A DNA stretch of 64,000 nt from Xylanibacter muris (GTDB taxonomy: Bacteria > Bacteroidota > Bacteroidia > Bacteroidales > Bacteroidaceae), in the NCBI RefSeq assembly GCF_013166605.1, contig NZ_JABKKF010000001.1, positions 186,001 to 250,000 on the forward strand, read 5' to 3'. The stretch's first letter is position 1; every line of letters begins with the position of its first letter. Positions 9,173-17,830 of the stretch are shown piece after piece. The translations under genes and the position numbers were made by a program. The notes beneath the pieces were generated by a model. That model saw only the letters and a program-made list of their open reading frames with translations. It was not told the origin of the DNA and did not search any database.

Positions 9173-9877
9173 ATGAATAGATATATAAACGCTTTATTTA
9201 CGAAGCACAAGAAGAAGCATTTGCCCGGTTTCTTGCAGGGGACGTGGTTTGACGAATGGATGAGTTATGGGTATATAACATTTATCACATCATTCATTCT
9301 TCAAGGCATGCTGTATGCGAACTGGAGGGATAATGTAATAAAGATTGGTATGGATATGGTGATAACGTTGGCATTAAGTCTTGTTATTCCATGGTGGGTA
9401 GGATTGTTTATCGCGCATGTCATCAACTATTGCATTAACGGACAGGCAGTATGCGTATTTTACCATATACGGGCAGGTAATCTTACAGCCAAACAGTTTT
9501 ATAATGGTACGGTAGAGATGAAGAAACGTTTGGATTCCTGTAGGTATATAGCTGCGGCTATATCATACGGCTCGCTGTCTACCGGCAAATGGCATCCGTC
9601 GTCAGACATAGATATTCGTTTCATTCCAAAGAAAGGCGAGTGGAACTATTGGATGGCCATGATGTGGTCTGTCGGTGAGAGGACAAGGGCATTTTTCAAT
9701 GGATATCCGTTGGATATGTATGTATTCACAATGAAGCACAGCTATGATGTGATGAGCAAAAAGGAAATCCCGATTATCTTTAAGGATATAGATGATGAAC
9801 ATAAAAAATATTATAAAGAAATAATGGGTTTTGATGAGTTCTGTCACATGTTCAATAAAATGCATTTGCAGGAATGA
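9173..9877 (+). CDS. Nucleotidyltransferase-fold protein with hydrophobic N-terminal helices
   Basis: 234 aa from the ATG at 9173; the in-frame TTG at 9134 is less likely. Residues 133-147 read GSLSTGKWHPSSDID, the GS...DxD pattern of the polymerase-beta nucleotidyltransferase fold, which transfers NMP groups using two metal-binding aspartates. Residues about 55-90 form one or two hydrophobic helices, which is unusual for this fold and suggests membrane contact. It overlaps the next gene by ATGA, and a P-loop kinase follows, so the three genes form a module. Activation or modification of a polysaccharide precursor is inferred. The substrate is unknown. Confidence 0.7.
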   Translation: MNRYINALFTKHKKKHLPGFLQGTWFDEWMSYGYITFITSFILQGMLYANWRDNVIKIGMDMVITLALSLVIPWWVGLFIAHVINYCINGQAVCVFYHIRAGNLTAKQFYNGTVEMKKRLDSCRYIAAAISYGSLSTGKWHPSSDIDIRFIPKKGEWNYWMAMMWSVGERTRAFFNGYPLDMYVFTMKHSYDVMSKKEIPIIFKDIDDEHKKYYKEIMGFDEFCHMFNKMHLQE

Positions 9878-11043
9878 AAGTAGGACTTCATACGGTGGAT
9901 TTGTTTCCTGGCCGTGAACGCCTGATGCCTTTCCGCACAGTATTGGAGATGGCAAAGGTGATGAAATCACAAGGTTGGGAGGCTGATGTGCTTAACTCCA
10001 GTGTGTCATGTAGTGATGCTGCAGACTTCGAATGGCTGGGTATCAGAGTGGTGCAATGTCCACGTGATTTTGGCGCGCTTAGCGAATGGGTGAACAACAA
10101 CGGATACGATGTCTTCCTCTTTGCGGCAACTATTCGTGAGGGACTGCGTAATCTTAGTGCTTTTCAGAAAATGACATGCAGAAAGATTGCATACATTCCA
10201 TCGGGAATTACCCCAAAATGGAATGCTTTTCAATTGTTCCGCCACTATGGCTTGTTTGCCAAGGCTTGGATGCTTGAGGCTGTAACACCCAAAACTTTGA
10301 TAGCCTATAAACTGAAACAGGCAGGTTTTACAGAGTTGATAACACTTACAGAATATACTTCACAGCGATTGGGAAAAGTTCTGCCTACACATGTAATTTA
10401 TCCAGGAAAAGATGAGTTCGAGGATATAGAAACAGATGAAAGTATTCTGGTAAAAAATAACCTGAAAGGCGAAAGATTCTATCTCTTTACGGGAGCCCCT
10501 GGACAAGTGCGTGGAAGCCAACTATTGTTGAAGGCATTTGATGAGTTTGTTGAGAGTAATAAAAATCTTAATCCAAGAATTGTTTTTCTTATGCGTAATG
10601 ATGTGGGAGCGCAGTATGATTTGTTTTTTGAGGTATTGAACGGTATGCGCCATAAGAAATGTGTGACTGTTCTTAGAGAACAGCTTACCATTCCACAATT
10701 AAAGGCATTTATGAAAGAAGCATACGCGGTAGTTTTGCCGTTTATATGTATTCCTGCGGAAATACCTATTACTTATTATGAGGTGATGTCGTGTGGTACA
10801 CCGGTTGTTTCTTTTTCCAATGCAGGAACAACGGAATATCTTAAGAACGGATTGAAAATAGCCGGGAAAGTTTCTGTAGGCAATCTGACAAAAGCTCTTT
10901 CGGAATTGTGGAATAATAAGGGTGAACGTGATGTTTTGGCGTGTAGGGCCTTGGGAATCATGGAAAAACACCCGACATGGAATGAAGTCGGAAAAGCGTG
11001 GATGGATCTGATAATAATGAAGAATAAACAATTGTATGACTAA
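9874..11043 (+). CDS. Glycosyltransferase family 4 protein
   Basis: 389 aa. The C-terminal domain starts near FYLFTGAPGQVRGSQLLLKAF and ends with EIPITYYEVMSCGTPVVSF and TTEYLKNG, as in GT4 enzymes. The usual EX7E spacing is one residue shorter here (E-x6-E), so the fit to GT4 is good but not perfect. The start overlaps the nucleotidyltransferase stop (ATGA), and the end overlaps the kinase gene by 8 bases. This tight linkage suggests that the three proteins act on the same sugar or linker. Confidence 0.85.
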   Translation: MKVGLHTVDLFPGRERLMPFRTVLEMAKVMKSQGWEADVLNSSVSCSDAADFEWLGIRVVQCPRDFGALSEWVNNNGYDVFLFAATIREGLRNLSAFQKMTCRKIAYIPSGITPKWNAFQLFRHYGLFAKAWMLEAVTPKTLIAYKLKQAGFTELITLTEYTSQRLGKVLPTHVIYPGKDEFEDIETDESILVKNNLKGERFYLFTGAPGQVRGSQLLLKAFDEFVESNKNLNPRIVFLMRNDVGAQYDLFFEVLNGMRHKKCVTVLREQLTIPQLKAFMKEAYAVVLPFICIPAEIPITYYEVMSCGTPVVSFSNAGTTEYLKNGLKIAGKVSVGNLTKALSELWNNKGERDVLACRALGIMEKHPTWNEVGKAWMDLIIMKNKQLYD

Positions 11044-11662
11044 ATATGTAATTATTAGTGGAGTTGACGGTAGTGGGAAGACAACTGTCATCAATAATCT
11101 CAAAAAAAAATTAGAGCAAGAAGGCAAAAGTGTGGATTATATATGGATGCGTTATAGTCATTATACAGTAAAAGCAATGAATGCCTTGGCACGTGTGTTG
11201 GGACTTTCTGTCAAGGTTCATAATGAAATGGGGGATGTGTGGGAACACCGTCTTTATAAGATGCCATGGTTTTGTAAGTTGTATGTGTGGTGTTCGTACA
11301 TTGATAATAGAATGGCAAGAAGGAAGGTGATGAAACTTAAATCGGATTATGTGATTTGTGATCGTTGGATAAACGATATACTCATTGATTTAGGTGCGGA
11401 ATGCCGATTTGAAAATATTTTAGATAGTAAATGGTATGAAAAATTCCATTCCATTCTGCCTGCTCACTCTTATCAGTTTGTGGTTATGCGCGACCGTCAG
11501 GCTGTGCTCGATTGCCGTGTGGAAAATCATGCCAATCCCGATTTTCCATATCGTTTTACCCTTTATCAAAAACTAACCAACAAACCGGATGTGACTGTTG
11601 TTGACAACTCGGGAACAATTGAAGATAGTGTAAATCAGATTTTGAGAGTGATAAAGGAATAG
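11036..11662 (+). CDS. Thymidylate kinase-like P-loop kinase
   Basis: 208 aa. The N-terminus has the Walker A motif GVDGSGKTT at residues 9-17, and YVICDRWINDILID carries the DRW/DR-type motif of the thymidylate kinase superfamily. Its position inside a capsule locus and weak similarity outside the P-loop argue against a housekeeping dTMP kinase. A role in phosphorylating a sugar, polyol or nucleoside used by the adjacent nucleotidyltransferase is inferred. It overlaps the upstream GT gene by 8 bases. Confidence 0.75.
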   Translation: MTKYVIISGVDGSGKTTVINNLKKKLEQEGKSVDYIWMRYSHYTVKAMNALARVLGLSVKVHNEMGDVWEHRLYKMPWFCKLYVWCSYIDNRMARRKVMKLKSDYVICDRWINDILIDLGAECRFENILDSKWYEKFHSILPAHSYQFVVMRDRQAVLDCRVENHANPDFPYRFTLYQKLTNKPDVTVVDNSGTIEDSVNQILRVIKE

Positions 11663-11665
11663 AAT

Positions 11666-12664
11666 ATGAAGGAAAAAGTAGCTTATATTTCTATTATTAA
11701 TGCAATCGCAATAATCGCTGTTATTATAGGACACTTGGATATTGCAGGAGACAAAAGTGTAGGTACACCTGTAGTGAATGTTATAGAACGTTTTGGAGCA
11801 TTCCAAATGCCATTGTTTATGTGTGTGTCCGGATTTTTGTTTGCTATGACATCGGGATATAGGAAAAAGTATAGTGACTTGGTAAAAAATAAGGTTATAA
11901 GATTGCTTATACCTTTTGTGTGTTTAAGCTTGTTTACGTTTGCATTTAAATTATGCCTGCCTTCAAGTATGCTGAAGCATGAAGTCGGATTTAATGCAGG
12001 CTATATCTTTAAGATCTTCTTTATTCCTTTCCGGGGGCCTGTTCCACATTTGTGGTTTGTTATATCTTTATTTACTATTTTCTTGTTTACTCCAATATTG
12101 AAGAAAACAATGGGTAAAACAATGTTTATCGTGATGACATTTTTGTTGCTGTCAATGCTTACATTTACCCCCCCCCATTTGAAAATGCTTAATATAGAGA
12201 TATTTGCCATGGATAAGACTTTATCTATGACGGTGTGGTTTTATTTAGGGATGGTAATGCAATTGAAAAATATGTCAGAAAGATTAGCCTCATGGAAAAT
12301 AGCAATTGCTACGGGATTTATTTATATATATCTAATCTATTTTGTCGAATTATCTTTGGTAAATAATCTGGTTTGTATGTTGGTTGGTATAGTTTTCATA
12401 TTTTCTTTATCCAATCGTCTGGCAGAAATGTTACCAAACCTTTTTGGAAGTTGGAGGAACTATACTTACCAGATATATTTGCTACACATGTATCCAATTA
12501 TGGCTTGTAAGTTCATTTATAGGAAGCATATTATAGTTTGTGATGATCTTTGGTTTTGGCTGATATGGACAGTAAGTCTTTTATCTTCAATTGCATTGCC
12601 TACAATTATTGCAAAAACAGGTAAGAATATGCCTCTATGTTTAAGACGATTGATAGGGTTATGA
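11666..12664 (+). CDS. Membrane O-acyltransferase, acyltransferase family 3, with C9 tract
   Basis: 332 aa with about ten membrane helices. It matches the OafA/WecH acyltransferase-3 family: a conserved histidine near the end of helix 1 (IIGHLDI, His about 23) and LFMCVSGFLFAM. These enzymes move acetyl groups across the inner membrane onto sugars. A run of nine C bases at 12168-12176 encodes T168-P169-P170. Gain or loss of one C would truncate the protein about halfway, so expression could be phase variable. Transcription is coupled to the kinase gene 3 bases upstream and the GT4 gene that overlaps its stop. Confidence 0.85.
   Translation: MKEKVAYISIINAIAIIAVIIGHLDIAGDKSVGTPVVNVIERFGAFQMPLFMCVSGFLFAMTSGYRKKYSDLVKNKVIRLLIPFVCLSLFTFAFKLCLPSSMLKHEVGFNAGYIFKIFFIPFRGPVPHLWFVISLFTIFLFTPILKKTMGKTMFIVMTFLLLSMLTFTPPHLKMLNIEIFAMDKTLSMTVWFYLGMVMQLKNMSERLASWKIAIATGFIYIYLIYFVELSLVNNLVCMLVGIVFIFSLSNRLAEMLPNLFGSWRNYTYQIYLLHMYPIMACKFIYRKHIIVCDDLWFWLIWTVSLLSSIALPTIIAKTGKNMPLCLRRLIGL
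12168..12176 (+). repeat. Poly-C tract (C9) in acyltransferase gene
   Basis: Nine consecutive C bases inside an A+T-rich coding sequence, in frame in this assembly. This is the longest C run I noticed in the window. Confidence 0.95.
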
Positions 12665-13767
12665 AGCGTATAATAATTGGAAAAAGTATTGCTAATAAAG
12701 TAATGATGGTGAGTGTGATATTCCGAACGACAAAACCTTGTGGAGGTGGAGTGTCTACTGTTTTGGAATGCTATGACAGGTATTTTGACGGGCTAAGGCA
12801 CATTCCTACCTGGAAATATACCAATCCATTGAATAAAGCATGGTATTTTTTTTACCATTGGGTGGAGCTTGTTTTTCTTCTTATCTTTGACAGACGGTTA
12901 AAGATTGTACATATACATACAGCGGCAGGCTCATCTTTTAAAAGAAAGATGATTATGGCAAAAACGGCAAGAACGTTTGGTAAGAAAGTTATCCTGCACA
13001 TGCACGCTGCTGATTTCGTGGAATTTTATGAGACAGCATCAGACAAGGATAAGATTATAAATAATATAAAGGCATGTGACATATTGATAGTTCTTTCTCC
13101 TCAATGGAAAGATTTTTTTGTGAAAATCGGTATAGGAGAAAAGAATATTATAATATTGAACAACATTGTAACTCCGCCGTCAGAAGAAGTTTTAAAAAAG
13201 AGAATAATACAAAGTCCAAACATCCAGCCACAATTACGTTTTCTTTTCTTGGGATGGCTCGGTAAGCGTAAAGGTATTTGGGATTTGCTTGATGTTATAG
13301 TTACTCACCATGAGAATTTAAAAGGGCGGTTTATGCTTCGTTTTGGAGGTAATGAATTTGAGAATGAAATTAAAAAGTTGATAAAGGATAATAACCTGGA
13401 AGATGTTGTACAATTTGAAGGATGGGTAAATGGTGAGAAGAAAGTTGAACTTCTTGAATGGGCAAATTGTTTCATTCTTCCATCATATAACGAAGGACTT
13501 CCCATTTCTATTCTTGAGGCCATGAGTTATGGAATGCCTGTTGTGTCAACTCCTGTCGGAGGAATTACGGAGGTTGTCAAGAATGGGGAAAACGGTGTGA
13601 TTGTAGAGCCTGGTAATAAAGAACAGATCTGGAATGCACTGAAACATTATTTGGATAATCCGGAAGCTATTGCGGTTGAAGGTAGAAAAAGCTTGGATAT
13701 TGTAAGGTCATATACTCCTGACTTTGTGTTGAATGATTTAAAAAAAATATACGAGGATTTGTTATGA
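12661..13767 (+). CDS. Glycosyltransferase family 4 protein
   Basis: 368 aa from the ATG at 12661, which overlaps the acyltransferase stop as ATGA; an earlier in-frame ATG at 12637 would create an unusually long overlap. The N-terminal GGGVSTVLECYDRYF, IVHIHTAAGSSFKRK and HMHAADF segments are acceptor-side GT4 features. The C-terminal half has FLFLGWLGKRKGIWDLL and the EX7E motif EGLPISILE followed by AMSYGMPVVSTPVGG. It is expected to add one sugar to the lipid-linked repeat unit. Its stop overlaps the next gene (ATGA). Confidence 0.9.
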   Translation: MKRIIIGKSIANKVMMVSVIFRTTKPCGGGVSTVLECYDRYFDGLRHIPTWKYTNPLNKAWYFFYHWVELVFLLIFDRRLKIVHIHTAAGSSFKRKMIMAKTARTFGKKVILHMHAADFVEFYETASDKDKIINNIKACDILIVLSPQWKDFFVKIGIGEKNIIILNNIVTPPSEEVLKKRIIQSPNIQPQLRFLFLGWLGKRKGIWDLLDVIVTHHENLKGRFMLRFGGNEFENEIKKLIKDNNLEDVVQFEGWVNGEKKVELLEWANCFILPSYNEGLPISILEAMSYGMPVVSTPVGGITEVVKNGENGVIVEPGNKEQIWNALKHYLDNPEAIAVEGRKSLDIVRSYTPDFVLNDLKKIYEDLL

Positions 13768-14624
13768 AGGTATTGATTTGTGGACATCGTTCGTATGCAG
13801 CCCGCAATTTTGTGGAAAAACTGGAAGAAGCAGGACATGAGGTATGGTGTTTTTCCAGGGGAGAATTAAAAGAGAAAGGGCGTGTGATAACAGGACCGGT
13901 TGTAGAAATGGATTCCAATCCTTTTCTGAAAGACAAGCAAATGGATGTTGTTGTTAATTTTATTCTGTTAGACGGTAAATCCATAGAAGAAAACATTGAA
14001 TATATTGATGCTCTGTGCAGATGGTGTAGGCAAGTCGGGGTTAAACGTATTGTTCAGATGAGCAGTATCTCCGTTCTTCCCAATCAAGAAGTATTTATAT
14101 CTGAGAAAACACCGATAGATATCCATCCGGAATTGAAAGGAGGATATGGAATGATAAAGATTGCTATTGATAACAGACTATTGGAGTGGGAAAAAACTTC
14201 AAGTATCCCGGTTGTTATGATGCGTCCGGGATTTATAACAGCTAAAGACAAGAAGAATGCTTTGGCAGGTATAGCAAAATTGTTGCCTGGTGGATTTGCG
14301 GTATTGATGGGTAATAGCAAAAGTACACTTCCTTTGATTGATAGGGATGTGCTTCAACTTGGATTAAAAAATGCGATAGAATCAGATAATCCTTTGAAGG
14401 TTTATCTGATGGTAGAGAAAGGTGTGAATACAAAACAAGCATACTTGAAAACACTTGTCCCTTATGCAACAGTCATTCCTTTGCCAAAAGGAATGGTTAT
14501 GTTTTTTGCCCATATACTAAAGGTTATAGGTGTTTTTGATGAAAGGAAATTACAAATGGTTGCTGGACAATTTAAAGTTCAATATTTTGACACAGAAAAA
14601 ACATTTCACAAAATACATGGTTGA
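13764..14624 (+). CDS. NAD(P)-dependent epimerase/dehydratase-like SDR protein
   Basis: 286 aa, extended-SDR type. A catalytic YxxxK is visible as YGMIK in GGYGMIKIAID, preceded by the serine-rich MSSISVL strand. The N-terminal nucleotide-binding loop reads CGHRSYAARNF instead of the usual GxxGxxG, so cofactor binding may differ from the classical family. It sits between a GT4 gene (ATGA overlap) and a GMC-like oxidoreductase, a pairing that suggests a two-step oxidation and reduction of a sugar. The exact reaction is not predictable. Confidence 0.8.
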   Translation: MKVLICGHRSYAARNFVEKLEEAGHEVWCFSRGELKEKGRVITGPVVEMDSNPFLKDKQMDVVVNFILLDGKSIEENIEYIDALCRWCRQVGVKRIVQMSSISVLPNQEVFISEKTPIDIHPELKGGYGMIKIAIDNRLLEWEKTSSIPVVMMRPGFITAKDKKNALAGIAKLLPGGFAVLMGNSKSTLPLIDRDVLQLGLKNAIESDNPLKVYLMVEKGVNTKQAYLKTLVPYATVIPLPKGMVMFFAHILKVIGVFDERKLQMVAGQFKVQYFDTEKTFHKIHG

Positions 14625-14625
14625 T

Positions 14626-15987
14626 ATGAAAAAGATTGCAATAATAGGTTCCGGTGCTTACGGTAGCTATGCTGTAAGTTTGATTAATGAGTTGCATCCT
14701 GACTGGGATATTCATATTTATGATGTTGGTGATGAGGAAATAAAAGACCAAGACACAATGGGATTGTATTCGGAAGTTGTTGGTAGTCCATACGAGGCTT
14801 TGACTAAAGGACGGTATTTTGGTTATGGAGGAGCTACTGCTAAATGGGGTGGGCAAATCCTGACATTTTCCGATAATGATTTTAAAAATCCTAATCGTTA
14901 TCAAAAAGAAATAATAGAATTAAATAAGAAATATAAGCAGAATATTTTCAAAAAAGTTGGCATTGAGAATAATTATCCTGAACAACAAATAGGTGATGGA
15001 ATGTTTACCAAAACTGGAGTTTGGTTAGATTATTTCTCGCGTAATCTGTTCAAGAAGTTTAATGTTGCTTCTTGTAAAAATGTGACGTTACATCCACATC
15101 ATAGAGTAAGCAGGGTGTTTTTTGACGAGAAACATATAACAGGCTTTGAAGCTATTCATGACTTTAAGACTGTAAAAATAGATGGATATGATTATTATTT
15201 TTTGGCAACTGGTGCTTTTGAGACATCACGGATATTAATGATGAGCGGTATACAGGACAAAACCTGTGTGGAGTTTAGTGATCATATAGTAAAGAAAGTA
15301 TATCGTATCAAGAATGGAACAAGAGTCGGTCCTGTGGATTTTCGTTTTCTTATAAAGAAGTTTTCGTTTATAACTACACGTATTATTGGAGAGAAAGACG
15401 AAACCTCATTTTTTCTCTATCCTGTATTCAATGCGGAATTTCCTTTCTTCAAGAATTTAAAACAGTTCCTTTTTGGAAAAAAAAGTTTTGCAATTGTTGG
15501 TGCAATATTGAAAGATATTCCTTCGTGTATGGCTTTTGCATGGCAGTTCTTTATCAGACATAAGCTTTATGTATATAAGAACGAATGGTATCTTTGTCTG
15601 CATTTGGAAAATCAGAAAGGAAATGGAAAAATGATGTTGTCTCAGATGTTGGATAAGTTTGGACAACCAGGATTGGCAATTGATTTTCATATCGACAAGG
15701 AAACTGAGGAGCGTTTTAATCAATTGAGTGACGACTTTGAAAATCATCTTAAAAAATGGGGAGTGAACTATGAGCGTTTGCAAGAGAAGGTGCATACAGA
15801 AAAGTTTGAAGACGAATATCATCCTTTTGGCATTTATTCTGATTTTATATCTGTAGACGAATACTTTAATCGATTTGATAACATGATTGTAATTCATAGT
15901 GGTGTTCTTCCAAGAGCCGGTGGTATAAACTCTACAGCTGCGGCTTTTCCATTATTGGAAGAATTCATTAGAAACAGAATGGTGTAA
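14626..15987 (+). CDS. GMC-like FAD-dependent oxidoreductase
   Basis: 453 aa from the ATG at 14626, one base after the previous stop; the in-frame ATG at 14617 is also possible. The N-terminus IAIIGSGAYGSYAV is an FAD-binding dinucleotide fold (GxGxxG). GRYFGYGGATAKWGGQ follows, resembling the GMC flavin-attachment region. The C-terminal part HSGVLPRAGGINSTAAAF resembles the GMC end that carries the active-site His/Asn. Such proteins occur in polysaccharide loci as sugar oxidases or dehydrogenases. Together with the SDR gene just upstream, an oxidation-reduction epimerisation of a lipid-linked sugar is a reasonable but unproven idea. Confidence 0.78.
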   Translation: MKKIAIIGSGAYGSYAVSLINELHPDWDIHIYDVGDEEIKDQDTMGLYSEVVGSPYEALTKGRYFGYGGATAKWGGQILTFSDNDFKNPNRYQKEIIELNKKYKQNIFKKVGIENNYPEQQIGDGMFTKTGVWLDYFSRNLFKKFNVASCKNVTLHPHHRVSRVFFDEKHITGFEAIHDFKTVKIDGYDYYFLATGAFETSRILMMSGIQDKTCVEFSDHIVKKVYRIKNGTRVGPVDFRFLIKKFSFITTRIIGEKDETSFFLYPVFNAEFPFFKNLKQFLFGKKSFAIVGAILKDIPSCMAFAWQFFIRHKLYVYKNEWYLCLHLENQKGNGKMMLSQMLDKFGQPGLAIDFHIDKETEERFNQLSDDFENHLKKWGVNYERLQEKVHTEKFEDEYHPFGIYSDFISVDEYFNRFDNMIVIHSGVLPRAGGINSTAAAFPLLEEFIRNRMV

Positions 15988-16001
15988 AATGTTGTATTAA
16001 G

Positions 16002-16466
16002 ATGAAGAGACCAAAAATATGTATGGCATGTTGTCCAGGAGGACATTTTGCAGAATTGCGGCTTGCCACCAAAGATATAGATGAGAGCAAGTTTGATATT
16101 TATTGGCTTATGTTTAAGTCGGAACATCTGAGTGAGTTTCTGTCAACGAGAAAACATCATTTTGTAATGAATGTTATTCCGGACAAGAAGTGGACTTGGG
16201 TGGTAAATGCCTTACAGTCGCTTTGGTACCTGATGAAGGAACGACCTGATTGTATTATCTCAACAGGCTCAGGAATGGCCTATCCGTCCATCTTTTTCGG
16301 AAAGTTTTTTTTGAAATGTAAGGTCATTTATATTTGTTCTGCTGCCGATGTAACATCACCGTCAAGAACACCGGAAAGAGCGTACGGTCACAGTGACCTT
16401 TTTTGTGTACAATGGCCGGAAATGATGAAGGTTTTTCCAGATGCTAAATATATAGGAGTGTTATGA
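16002..16466 (+). CDS. Alg14/PssD-like glycosyltransferase membrane-anchor subunit
   Basis: 154 aa. The start CMACCPGGHFAELRLA is the signature of Alg14/PssD/CpsF proteins, which form the acceptor-binding half of a split GT28-type enzyme. DCIISTGSGMAYPSIFFGKF and the end FPDAKYIGVL also fit. It overlaps the next gene, the catalytic half, by ATGA, so the two subunits are made in equal amounts. Together they transfer a sugar from a UDP-sugar to a lipid-linked acceptor at the cytoplasmic face of the membrane. Confidence 0.9.
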   Translation: MKRPKICMACCPGGHFAELRLATKDIDESKFDIYWLMFKSEHLSEFLSTRKHHFVMNVIPDKKWTWVVNALQSLWYLMKERPDCIISTGSGMAYPSIFFGKFFLKCKVIYICSAADVTSPSRTPERAYGHSDLFCVQWPEMMKVFPDAKYIGVL

Positions 16467-16936
16467 TTTTATTCAGTTTAGGTACGCACAATCAGGATTT
16501 CAGCCGTATGGCAAAAGCTGCCGATGATTTTGCTGCGACAACACATGAGCGCATAGTAGTGCAGTCGGGATATACTCATTATGAGTTCAAACATGTGACA
16601 GAATATTTTGATTTTTGCCCAAAGGACAAGATGCAATTGCTTATGGACGAGGCGGATATTCTTGTGTTGCAAGGTGGATGGGGCGGTATCTGCGAAGCCG
16701 TAGATAAAGGTAAACGTATTGTTGTCTTGCCACGTCGTAATGGACTGGAGCATGTGCATGACCAAGGACAAGTGGCAAAGAAGATGGATGAATTAGGGTG
16801 TGTTATTTGTTGTATGGATGAGAAAGATTTGCCTGTCATGATAGAACGGGCAAGAACATATAATTTTAAGCCTTTGCATAGAGGAAGTGCTAAAATTGTG
16901 GCAGATACGTTGATGGAATGGTTTTATAATAAATAG
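16463..16936 (+). CDS. Alg13/PssE-like glycosyltransferase catalytic subunit
   Basis: 157 aa, the nucleotide-sugar-binding half of a split GT28 enzyme. ILFSLGTHNQDFSRM at the N-terminus and LQGGWGGICEAVDKGKRIVV near 72-91 match Alg13/PssE/CpsG, whose glycine-rich loop and glutamate bind UDP-sugar. HVHDQGQVAKKMDELG is the usual segment just after. It is translated with the PssD-like partner through an ATGA overlap. Confidence 0.9.
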   Translation: MILFSLGTHNQDFSRMAKAADDFAATTHERIVVQSGYTHYEFKHVTEYFDFCPKDKMQLLMDEADILVLQGGWGGICEAVDKGKRIVVLPRRNGLEHVHDQGQVAKKMDELGCVICCMDEKDLPVMIERARTYNFKPLHRGSAKIVADTLMEWFYNK

Positions 16937-16947
16937 AAACTAAGGTT

Positions 16948-17721
16948 ATGGATATTAAGATTTTAGTTGCAACACATAAAAAGGCTCACATGCCTTTAGA
17001 CAGTATGTATTTGCCGGTAAGAGTAGGTAATTCTTTGGCAAAAGATGATTTTGGATATACCGGTGATGATTCAGGAGATAATATTTCAGACAAGAATCCT
17101 TTTTTCTGTGAACTTACCGCTTTGTATTGGGGTTGGAAAAATGTAAAGTCTGAATATATTGGTTTGGCTCATTATCGTCGGCATTTTAGTTGTCGTAAGG
17201 GAAAATGGAAATATTCCCTTATTCTAACGAAAGAAGAGGCAGAGAAATATTTGGAAAAGGTGGATGTGGTATTGCCAAGAAAGCGAAGATATTTCATAGA
17301 ATCGTTGAGTTCTCATTATAAGCATACCCATGATTTGGAACATCTTGAGCTTACGCGGGAAATTATGCGTAAGCAATGTCCGGAATATGTGCAGATGTTT
17401 GATAAGGTAATGCAACATACTGGTGCACACATGTTTAATATGATGATTATGAAGCGGGATGTTCTTGATAAGTATTGTACTTGGCTGTTTGGGATACTCT
17501 TTGCCTTGGAAAAAGAGGTTGATGTTACCAATATGCCTGCATTTGACGCACGTCTTTTTGGCCGTGTAAGTGAACTTTTGCTTGATGTGTGGTTGAAACA
17601 GAATAATATTAAATTCTTAGAGACTGGATTTGTGCAAATTGGGGATGAGAAATGGGGAAAGAAGATAACCGGTTTCTTGTCTGCTAAGTTTGGAGGAAAG
17701 AAGTATGACAGGAGTAAATAA
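16948..17721 (+). CDS. DUF4422 family (putative glycosyltransferase) protein
   Basis: 257 aa, DUF4422 type. The typical elements are the start IKILVATHKKAHMP, the segment NPFFCELTALYWGWKN and IGLAHYRRHFS. Members are found in capsule and exopolysaccharide loci and are thought to be GT-A glycosyltransferases, often of galactofuranose or similar sugars. A glf gene lies about 3.9 kb downstream, which makes galactofuranose incorporation worth considering. A 109-base gap follows before the next gene. Confidence 0.88.
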   Translation: MDIKILVATHKKAHMPLDSMYLPVRVGNSLAKDDFGYTGDDSGDNISDKNPFFCELTALYWGWKNVKSEYIGLAHYRRHFSCRKGKWKYSLILTKEEAEKYLEKVDVVLPRKRRYFIESLSSHYKHTHDLEHLELTREIMRKQCPEYVQMFDKVMQHTGAHMFNMMIMKRDVLDKYCTWLFGILFALEKEVDVTNMPAFDARLFGRVSELLLDVWLKQNNIKFLETGFVQIGDEKWGKKITGFLSAKFGGKKYDRSK

Positions 17722-17830
17722 TGATATGAATTTGCAACACGTTTATATTTATAAAACGGTTTGATATATCATTGATAAGAGAATATTTATTATTCGGCAA
17801 TAAAGTAAATAGACGTTTTCAATAAATCTA

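Noticed and set aside
12637..12660. Upstream ATG start for the glycosyltransferase
   Set aside because: It would overlap the acyltransferase gene by 28 bases; the ATGA-overlapping start at 12661 follows the pattern of the neighbours.
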